Positions 57,615-64,000 of a stretch of DNA of 64,000 nt are shown one piece after another. The notes under the pieces were generated by a model. It made no database searches and was not told the DNA's origin. It saw only the letters and a list, made by a program, of their open reading frames with translations. This DNA comes from Bacillus sp. FJAT-52991 (GTDB taxonomy: Bacteria > Bacillota > Bacilli > Bacillales > Domibacillaceae). The DNA is taken from contig NZ_CP147404.1 in the NCBI RefSeq assembly GCF_037201805.1, forward strand, positions 1,388,001 to 1,452,000, written 5' to 3'. Made by a program: the position numbers and the translations under genes. The first letter of the stretch is position 1, and every line of letters begins with the position of its first letter.

Positions 57615-58740
57615 TCCAACAACTAAGCAGAAAACGAACATACACCAAACCATAGGTGTTTGTCGATATGTGTACAATCTTTATCTATCGAAGAACAAAG
57701 AAGTGTACGAAAAAGACGGCTCGTTTATGACTGGGTTCGACTTTTCCAAATGGCTGAATAATGTTTATACGCTAGAAAAAGATCAATGGATTAAGGAAGT
57801 ATCTAGTAAAGCTGTTGAGCAAGCGATTATGAATGCGGATAAAGCCTTTAGAAACTTTTTCGCAGGGAAAGCGAAATTTCCGCGTTTCAAAAAGAAAAAG
57901 AAGCAAGATGTCAAATGCTATTTTCCAAAGAACAACAAAACCGATTGGACCATCGAGAGACACCGAGTGAAAATCCCTACGCTTGGTTGGATGCGTTTGA
58001 AGGAATTCGGATACCTCCCTGAAGAGGCAATCGTAAAAAGCGGCACCGTTTCACAAAAAGCAGGAAGGTATTACGTGTCTGTTCTTTGTGAAGTAGAGCC
58101 TCAAGGAAAACAGCCTTTGGTTAAAAATGAAGGATTGGGCATTGATTTAGGCATCAAAGACTTCGCCGTATGCAGTAATGGTTCAGTGTATAAAAACATC
58201 AACCGTTCCATACGAGTAAGAAAGCTAGAAAAGAAATTAACACGTGAACAGCGCTCTTTGTCACGAAAATACGAAAACTTAAAAAAGAGAGGTGACACAG
58301 CTGTTACTAAAAGAGCAAACATAAACAAAAACATTCTTAGAGTTCAAAAACTTCATGCTCGTTTGGCGAATATTCGCTTAGAGTATGTCAAGTCTGTCGT
58401 GAGTCAAGTGGCAAAAACCAAGCCTTGTTTTATCACGATAGAGGATTTGAATGTAAAAGGGATGATGAAGAATCGTCATTTGTCGAAGGCCATCGCTGAG
58501 CAATGTTTTTACACATTTAAGGCATGGTTAAAGGCAAAATGCATAGAAAACGGGATAGAGCTGAGAGAGGCCAATAGGTTTTACCCGTCTTCTAAAACTT
58601 GTTCAAGATGTGGTCAGATCAAAAAAGATTTAAAACTATCTGATCGTGTCTATACATGCAAGTGCGGTCATGTCATGGATCGAGATTTGAACGCAGCGAT
58701 CAACCTTTTACAAGCAAAAGAATACATCATTCTAACTTAA
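57586..58740 (+). CDS. tnpB: TnpB RNA-guided nuclease (IS607-associated)
   Basis: 384 residues from GTG 57586 (GGAGG at 57571-57575). N-terminal OrfB_IS605-like helix-turn-helix region, then a RuvC domain with D187 (GIDLGIKDF), E286 (TIEDLNVKG), a zinc finger C339/C342/C358/C360, and the third acidic residue in MDRDLNAAIN (D367). All catalytic positions are present, so the nuclease appears functional. Known TnpB proteins use a guide RNA made from the element's right end to cut DNA next to a target-adjacent motif. Overlaps the end of the tnpA fragment. Confidence 0.92.
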   Translation: MKKSYLIEINPTTKQKTNIHQTIGVCRYVYNLYLSKNKEVYEKDGSFMTGFDFSKWLNNVYTLEKDQWIKEVSSKAVEQAIMNADKAFRNFFAGKAKFPRFKKKKKQDVKCYFPKNNKTDWTIERHRVKIPTLGWMRLKEFGYLPEEAIVKSGTVSQKAGRYYVSVLCEVEPQGKQPLVKNEGLGIDLGIKDFAVCSNGSVYKNINRSIRVRKLEKKLTREQRSLSRKYENLKKRGDTAVTKRANINKNILRVQKLHARLANIRLEYVKSVVSQVAKTKPCFITIEDLNVKGMMKNRHLSKAIAEQCFYTFKAWLKAKCIENGIELREANRFYPSSKTCSRCGQIKKDLKLSDRVYTCKCGHVMDRDLNAAINLLQAKEYIILT

Positions 58741-58880
58741 ATAGAATGGTTGTATGATAGGTGGGGCTACCCCCGAAATCACGCCTGTGGAGTGCTACAT
58801 CCACCAGAGTAGCTAGCAGTTTAGCGAAATGGGGTACGAGGAAGCAGGAAAATTCTAAGGATAGACTTTTGTCTATGTTT
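58650..58880 (+). ncRNA. Candidate omega/right-end guide RNA of TnpB
   Basis: By analogy with characterised TnpB elements, the guide RNA would cover the 3' end of tnpB and the downstream non-coding end. Downstream of the stop there are local stems GGGG-CTA-CCCC (58763-58773) and GTGGA/TCCAC (58787-58804), then AGCTAGC and a GGTACGAGG segment before the right boundary at about 58860. The guide would be the flank starting ATAGACTTTTGTCTATG. RNA ends are not determined by the sequence. Confidence 0.55.
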
Positions 58881-58899
58881 TTAGTAGCAGTAGTTGTAG

Positions 58900-59556
<657 letters not shown>

Positions 59557-59627
59557 TGTCTTGCTTGTTTGACCGCCATTTCTTTAGTAAAATAGTCTCC
59601 GAAGTTGCAACGAAAAGAGGGAGAAAT

Positions 59628-59861
59628 ATGTTATCTGCAGAAAAAATCGCTAGAATCAATGAATTATCTAAAAAGTCCAAAGCAGAAGGGCTAACAGATG
59701 ATGAGAAACAAGAACAAGTGAATTTGCGACAAGAATATTTAAAAGCTTTTCGCAGTTCTATGAAAAACACGGTAGAAGCGGTTAGGATTTTTGACCCAGA
59801 AGGCAATGAAGTGACACCTAAGAAAATTAAAGATATCCAAAACAAAAAAAGAATGCACTAA
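59628..59861 (+). CDS. ynzC: YnzC, DUF896 small protein
   Basis: 77 residues from ATG 59628 (AGAGGGAG upstream). [37 protein letters not shown] is the DUF896 signature: two helices. In B. subtilis the third gene of the yneA-yneB-ynzC SOS operon. Function unknown. Ends at a terminator. Confidence 0.93.
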   Translation: MLSAEKIARINELSKKSKAEGLTDDEKQEQVNLRQEYLKAFRSSMKNTVEAVRIFDPEGNEVTPKKIKDIQNKKRMH

Positions 59862-59882
59862 AGCTGGGATTTCCAGCTTTTT
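59860..59882 (+). terminator. Terminator after ynzC
   Basis: AAAGCTGG/CCAGCTTT stem with a short loop, followed by TTTTT. Confidence 0.82.
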
Positions 59883-59907
59883 GTAGTTATACAAGAAAAT
59901 CAAAAAG

Positions 59908-60630
59908 ATGAAAAAAGGAAAGGAACGCAACGTTTTATTCGCTGAGTTGAATACGCAGTTTGGTTTGACAGAGTATTCCATCCATGCTTTTTTAACACCG
60001 TAGAAAATAGGCTTATTTGGAAAGATTTATCTATCCCTGTTATTATTCGTCATTGAGATGTGTACGCACATTTAGCCCTACAAGATCGAGTGAAATATGT
60101 TCGCATGAAACGTGAAATGATCAAAGGGAGATATGTCTACTATGCTCAACTTGTACTAGAAGGCGTTCCACCGCCATCTTATCATTCCAATGGATTAAAA
60201 CAACAAGTAGGAGTGGGGCGTGTGGGTATTGATATTGGAACATCTACCGTTGCCGTTAGTTCAAAAAAAGAAACGATTTTAGCTATTTTAGCTCCAAATG
60301 TTGTTGATTATGAAAGAAAGATTCTATCAATGGTTTAGAATTAAAAAAGTAAATACAGCGAAAGTGAAAGCTAGTCAATACAATCATTTCGATCACACAT
60401 ACACGAAAAAGCCTCTGACTAAGAGATGGAATGATTTTGATGGTATGAAAGTACAACGCGATCTATATTCAGCCTTTCTATTAATGAATATGGTTGATGA
60501 TAAGAAATTAGGAAAAATAGACAGGGAGCGATGTATAAAAGAATTTGATCTGTTTTTAGAAAATCACAAAAGAACAATGAGTAAATGGCAAAAACAATCC
60601 CACACATTTAAAAGTATGGGATTGAAATAA
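59908..60630 (+). pseudogene. Decayed TnpB/IS605-OrfB-like transposase
   Basis: Pieces of one protein in several frames: MKKGKERNVLFAELN then TQFGLTEYSIHAFLTP and a stop; RLIWKDLSIPVIIRH and a stop; from 60060 a RuvC-like start ending in GRVGIDIGTSTVAVSS; from about 60330 a C-terminal part with KASQYNHFDHTYTKKPLTKRW and IQRDLY-like QRDLYSAFLLMN. The central region of the RuvC domain is missing. Two stops and at least one frameshift/deletion show it is dead. Different from the intact TnpB at 57586. Confidence 0.75.
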
Positions 60631-60639
60631 GTTAAAAAA

Positions 60640-60825
60640 CGAACGGTTTAGGCATGAGCCGATGCGAACGTTAAGGATGGCAATGGTCGTCTTGTTCGTA
60701 AAAATCTTGCAGAAACGAGATCATGTTTCTATGTTGTACCCAACCAGCAACATCGGTTGATGGGAGAGTAGTTAAGAAATCTCACGTATTCAAGAACCCC
60801 ACGGATTTATTCGTGGGAGTGTCAG
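60640..60825 (+). mobile_element. Right-end remnant of an IS605-type element
   Basis: Downstream of the transposase pseudogene, the segment ending in CCCCACGGATTTATTCGTGGG (60797-60817; CCCACG/CGTGGG stem with an 8-nt loop) is like the 3' guide-RNA hairpin of IS200/IS605 elements. No gene is supported in 60631-60900. Confidence 0.5.
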
Positions 60826-60900
60826 CTACTTCTTGTATATTTGGACAAAGACCTATAATATTAAGAATGACTATTATACGTTCAAGAAAGGATGTTTGCG

Positions 60901-62910
60901 ATGTTTGATAAAGTAGATCAATTAGCAGTAAATACGATTCGTACACTTTCAATTGATGCGATTGAAAAGGCCAATTCTGGTCACCCGGGCTTACCGATGG
61001 GAGCGGCCCCTATGGCTTATACTCTTTGGAGTCGTTTTTTAAATCATAATCCTAAAAATTCAAAGTGGTTTAATCGTGATCGCTTTGTACTATCAGCTGG
61101 TCACGGATCGACGTTATTATACAGCTTGCTTCATTTATCCGGTTATGATCTTTCGATGGAAGAAATCAAAAATTTCCGCCAATGGGGAAGTAAAACACCT
61201 GGACATCCGGAATACGGTCATACAGATGGAGTAGAAGCAACAACAGGACCTCTTGGACAAGGGATTGCGATGGCTGTAGGAATGGCAATGGCTGAACGTC
61301 ATTTAGCTGCTGTTTATAATAAAGAGGACATCGAGATTATTAATCATCATACATACACATTATGTGGAGACGGTGATCTAATGGAAGGTGTTGCATCTGA
61401 AGCGGCATCTCTCGCAGGTCATTTGAAATTAGGGCGCTTAGTTGTACTTTATGATTCCAATGATATTTCTCTTGATGGCGATCTTGATAAATCCTTCTCA
61501 GAAAGTGTAAAAGACCGTTTTGAGTCATACGGCTGGCAATACTTACGTGTAGAAGACGGAAACAATATGGACGAGATCGCAAAAGCCATTGAAGCGGCAC
61601 AAAAAGATGAAGAGCGTCCATCAATGATTGAAGTAAAAACAATCATTGGTTATGGTTCACCAAATAAATCGGGTAAATCTGATGTTCACGGTGCTCCACT
61701 AGGTGAAGAAGAGCGAAAATTAACAAAAGAGTCTTACCAATGGACATTTGAAGAAGATTTTTATGTGCCTGATGAAGTATATAATCGTTTTGAAGAAAGC
61801 ATCATTCAGCCGGGACAAATGAAAGAAAATGAGTGGAATCAATTATTTGCCCAATATAAAAAGCAATATCCTGAACTTGGTGATCAGCTTGATCTTGCTA
61901 TTAATGGGGAATTAGCTGAAGGATGGGAAAAGGATATTCCTGTTTATGAAGAAGGAAAGAGCATCGCCAGCCGTTCTTCTTCTAGTGAGATTATTAATGC
62001 TATCGCTAACAACCTTCCAACTTTTATTGGCGGTTCTGCTGACCTTGCCGGCTCCAATAAAACGATGATTAAGAATGCTGAGGATTTTTCCGCGACATCT
62101 TATGAAGGACGTAATATTTGGTTCGGTGTTCGCGAATTTGCGATGGGAGCGGCGATGAATGGGATGGCACTTCACGGAGGTCTTCAAGTATTTGGCGGAA
62201 CATTCTTTGTTTTCTCTGATTACTTACGTCCAGCTATCCGTTTAGCGGCTTTAATGGGTCTCCCTGTTACTTACGTCTTTACTCATGATAGCATTGCTGT
62301 AGGAGAAGATGGACCGACGCATGAACCGATTGAACAGCTTTCGTCCTTGCGTTCTATTCCTAACTTGAATGTATTGCGTCCGGCAGATGGAAACGAAACA
62401 GCTGCCGCTTGGAAATTAGCTATTACCTCTAAAGCGACACCGTCTGTATTGGTGCTTACTCGTCAAAACTTGCCAACTATTCAAGGGACAGCTCAAACAG
62501 CGGAAGAAGGAGTGGCGAAAGGAGCTTATATCATTGCGGCTTCAGAGAAAGAAACACCGGATCTTCTTCTTCTTGCAACAGGTTCTGAAGTTAGCTTAGC
62601 GGTTGAAGCTCAACAGGCTCTACTCCAAGATGGAATTCATGCATCAGTTGTTAGTATGCCTTCATGGCAGCTATTTGAACAGCAAACAGAAGAGTATAAG
62701 CGTTCCGTTCTTCCGAAATCCGTGAAGAAGCGACTTGCCATTGAAATGGGTGCATCTTTAGGTTGGGAGCGCTATACTGGTGATGAAGGCGATGTTATTG
62801 CCATTGATCAGTTTGGTGCTTCTGCTCCGGGTGAGTTAGTGATGAAAGAGTATGGATTTACTGTAGACAATGTGATTTCGAGAGCTAAATTATTATTAGA
62901 AAATGAATAA
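60901..62910 (+). CDS. tkt: Transketolase
   Basis: 669 residues from ATG 60901 (AAAGGA eight bases upstream). TPP-binding [23 protein letters not shown]...YDSNDIS, N-terminal [15 protein letters not shown], and the [20 protein letters not shown] pyrimidine domain. Links the pentose phosphate pathway to glycolysis. A TATAAT at 60854-60859 may be its -10 promoter, lying just after the IS605 remnant, so the insertion may have changed the upstream region. Confidence 0.97.
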   Translation: MFDKVDQLAVNTIRTLSIDAIEKANSGHPGLPMGAAPMAYTLWSRFLNHNPKNSKWFNRDRFVLSAGHGSTLLYSLLHLSGYDLSMEEIKNFRQWGSKTPGHPEYGHTDGVEATTGPLGQGIAMAVGMAMAERHLAAVYNKEDIEIINHHTYTLCGDGDLMEGVASEAASLAGHLKLGRLVVLYDSNDISLDGDLDKSFSESVKDRFESYGWQYLRVEDGNNMDEIAKAIEAAQKDEERPSMIEVKTIIGYGSPNKSGKSDVHGAPLGEEERKLTKESYQWTFEEDFYVPDEVYNRFEESIIQPGQMKENEWNQLFAQYKKQYPELGDQLDLAINGELAEGWEKDIPVYEEGKSIASRSSSSEIINAIANNLPTFIGGSADLAGSNKTMIKNAEDFSATSYEGRNIWFGVREFAMGAAMNGMALHGGLQVFGGTFFVFSDYLRPAIRLAALMGLPVTYVFTHDSIAVGEDGPTHEPIEQLSSLRSIPNLNVLRPADGNETAAAWKLAITSKATPSVLVLTRQNLPTIQGTAQTAEEGVAKGAYIIAASEKETPDLLLLATGSEVSLAVEAQQALLQDGIHASVVSMPSWQLFEQQTEEYKRSVLPKSVKKRLAIEMGASLGWERYTGDEGDVIAIDQFGASAPGELVMKEYGFTVDNVISRAKLLLENE

Positions 62911-62918
62911 TATTCATC

Positions 62919-62946
62919 AGCCAGCCCCTATAAGGGGCTGGCTTTT
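62919..62946 (+). terminator. Terminator after tkt
   Basis: AGCCAGCCCCT/AGGGGCTGGCT, 3-nt loop, then T5. Confidence 0.92.
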
Positions 62947-62973
62947 TAATGATTTTTTGTATAAATTAGTCCA

Positions 62974-62980
62974 ATCGACA
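62974..62980. promoter_or_regulatory. Possible Spo0A box upstream of sirA
   Basis: ATCGACA, the reverse complement of TGTCGAT, one mismatch from the 0A box TGTCGAA. It lies about 65 bp upstream of the probable start site downstream of TATAAT (63034-63039). sirA is Spo0A-activated in B. subtilis. Confidence 0.35.
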
Positions 62981-63070
62981 AAACTAGTGGTGTTTTTCTT
63001 CAAGCTTCAACAAGCTCAGTTTTATCTATTAATTATAATAAGATGAAAAGGCTTACAGGAGGGTCAATAG

Positions 63071-63517
63071 ATGAGAAGTTATCAAATATACTGGATCACT
63101 GAAGAATTTGCTCACTATTTTTATGGACGAGAACAAAACTTTTTTCAACTATTTTTTGAAAGCTCCTGTGGGGAAAGTGAACAGCAAAAAATTATTGAAA
63201 AACAAATTCAATACATTACAAACAGATTTTTTGTTTCTCAAGTGAGGGAATTGCTTAGTGAAGCTTTATCCGCACGAAGTTGGTTTAACATACAAAATGA
63301 TCATTTCTTTCGGATTGAACTCCCAGATAATAAGGGGAGAGCAGAATTGTTTGCTGATGAACAATGCTTATATTTAAAGGCTTCTGGAAGTTATGAATCT
63401 GAAGCGATTTTTTTTCATTCATTAAAAAAAATGAAGGCTTACCTGTTTGCTGTTGATTTTAAAAGGAAAAATTACGGCTGGCTTGAACCAATAAAAAAAG
63501 AAATCTTGTTTAGGTAA
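63071..63517 (+). CDS. sirA: SirA, sporulation inhibitor of replication
   Basis: 148 residues. MRSYQIYWITEEFAHYFYGREQ...FQLF matches YneE/SirA, which in B. subtilis binds DnaA domain I and blocks new replication rounds when sporulation starts. CAGGAGG before ATG 63071. Position between tkt and yneF as in B. subtilis. Confidence 0.92.
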   Translation: MRSYQIYWITEEFAHYFYGREQNFFQLFFESSCGESEQQKIIEKQIQYITNRFFVSQVRELLSEALSARSWFNIQNDHFFRIELPDNKGRAELFADEQCLYLKASGSYESEAIFFHSLKKMKAYLFAVDFKRKNYGWLEPIKKEILFR

Positions 63518-63597
63518 AGAAAATTTCTCTTTCATATTGTATAATGATTTGTGGTTTAGTAAACTTTTAGTAGACAACATGAAGGAGGAAGTATTTT

Positions 63598-63813
63598 ATG
63601 TGGTATGTGCTAGTCGGAATTCTAGCTCTAGCAGCTGGAGTTGCACTTGGGTTTTTCATTGCTCGTAAGTACATGATGGATTACTTGAAGAAAAATCCAC
63701 CAATTAATGAACAAATGCTACGCATGATGATGATGCAAATGGGACAAAAACCGTCGCAAAAGAAAATAAATCAAATGATGGCTCAAATGAACAAGCAAAT
63801 GGATGGGAAGTAA
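63598..63813 (+). CDS. yneF: YneF, small membrane protein (UPF0154)
   Basis: 71 residues: N-terminal membrane helix ([23 protein letters not shown], ~4-26) and a Met/Gln-rich cytoplasmic tail with [25 protein letters not shown], the UPF0154 signature. Function unknown. AAGGAGG before ATG 63598. Confidence 0.94.
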   Translation: MWYVLVGILALAAGVALGFFIARKYMMDYLKKNPPINEQMLRMMMMQMGQKPSQKKINQMMAQMNKQMDGK

Positions 63814-63821
63814 AAGTCGTT

Positions 63822-63886
63822 CAAAGGCTTAAGGTGAACTTGAATGGAATTTATTTTTATATCCAATATTGTTCATTAAGCCTTGC
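63822..63886 (+). terminator. Stem-loop after yneF
   Basis: AAGGCTTAA-GGTGAAC with GTTCA-TTAAGCCTT around a ~32-nt loop. There is no T run, so it may stabilise the mRNA end. Confidence 0.5.
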
Positions 63887-63913
63887 AGCGATTTTTAACT
63901 CATCTAACCAACT

Positions 63914-63963
63914 AAACCCACTTATTTCTGTTGAAGACGATCAATAGAAGGAAGTGGGTTTTT
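63914..63963 (+). terminator. Terminator downstream of yneF
   Basis: AAACCCACTT/AAGTGGGTTT with a 28-nt loop and T5. The last ~35 bases of the window show nothing recognisable. Confidence 0.75.
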
Positions 63964-64000
63964 GCGTGATCAGTTTTGATAGGCGGGTACAGGTTAGCCA

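Larger units (their letters stand above)
57321..58860 (+). mobile_element. IS607-like TnpB element inserted between yneA and yneB
   Basis: About 1.54 kb bounded by GG dinucleotides (57321-57322 and 58859-58860), the insertion signature of IS607-type elements, which have no terminal inverted repeats and make no target duplication. Contents: a tnpA fragment, an intact tnpB and a structured 3' end. Joining the flanks at GG would leave yneA and yneB about 45 nt apart, close to the native arrangement. Exact ends are inferred. Confidence 0.7.

Noticed and set aside
60723..60908. 61-codon frame before tkt
   Set aside because: Lies over the IS605 end hairpin and the tkt promoter; composition not protein-like.

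Overview
The window is a stretch of a low-GC Gram-positive, endospore-forming chromosome, almost certainly a member of the Bacillaceae. The evidence is gene order and content: ymfF-ymfH-ymfI-ymfJ-ymfK-rodZ-pgsA-cinA-recA-rny-ymdB-spoVS, miaB-ricA-cotE-mutS-mutL, miaA-hfq-spoVK, hflX-ynbB-glnR-glnA and lexA/yneA-yneB-ynzC-tkt-sirA-yneF are all B. subtilis-type blocks, with sporulation genes (spoVS, cotE, spoVK, sirA) among them. The glpP-F-K-D block between mutL and miaA recalls the B. cereus/B. megaterium arrangement rather than B. subtilis. I cannot name a species.

Layout. 1-6910: M16 peptidase pair, EF-P modification reductase, YmfJ, YmfK, RodZ, PgsA, CinA. 6928-8509: SAM (S-box) riboswitch and O-acetylhomoserine sulfhydrylase. 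8815-13194: LexA-controlled recA, RNase Y, YmdB, a 150-nt structured intergenic element, SpoVS. 13367-16980: membrane dipeptidase and a two-subunit 2-oxoacid:ferredoxin oxidoreductase. 17200-24516: MiaB, RicA, CotE, MutS, MutL. 24517-26329: decayed DNA with an integrase tail remnant, an orphan protein fragment, 19-bp tandem repeats and an M23 endopeptidase without a normal start codon. 26330-31193: DUF218 protein, a MerR/TipA-type regulator with a multidrug ABC exporter, two tiny ORFs, GlpP and a PPK2 kinase. 31284-35563: glycerol regulon (glpF, glpK, glpD) with two GlpP-type leader terminators. 35724-39449: MiaA, Hfq, Na+/alanine symporter, SpoVK.

39592-49407 is a TetR-headed catabolic operon (yngJ-yngI-yngHA-yngHB-yngG-yngF-yngE-scoA-scoB) that carries isovaleryl/methylcrotonyl-CoA to HMG-CoA, acetoacetate and acetyl-CoA, the lower leucine degradation route. 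49607-54089: hflX broken by an in-frame TAA, ynbB, and glnR-glnA under two GlnR boxes. 54136-56010: asparagine synthase on the minus strand. 56202-63813: SOS region lexA/yneA, an IS607-like element with an apparently intact TnpB and a candidate guide RNA end inserted between yneA and yneB, ynzC, a second decayed transposase, tkt, sirA, yneF.

Most notable items: the TnpB element placed downstream of an SOS promoter; the premature stop in hflX; the M23 gene whose Shine-Dalgarno and signal peptide point to a GTA/ATT codon; a candidate structured RNA upstream of spoVS; a coupled 14-aa/39-aa ORF pair before glpP; and a MerR-type promoter with a 19-bp spacer and a palindrome inside it. No rRNA, tRNA or CRISPR array was seen.
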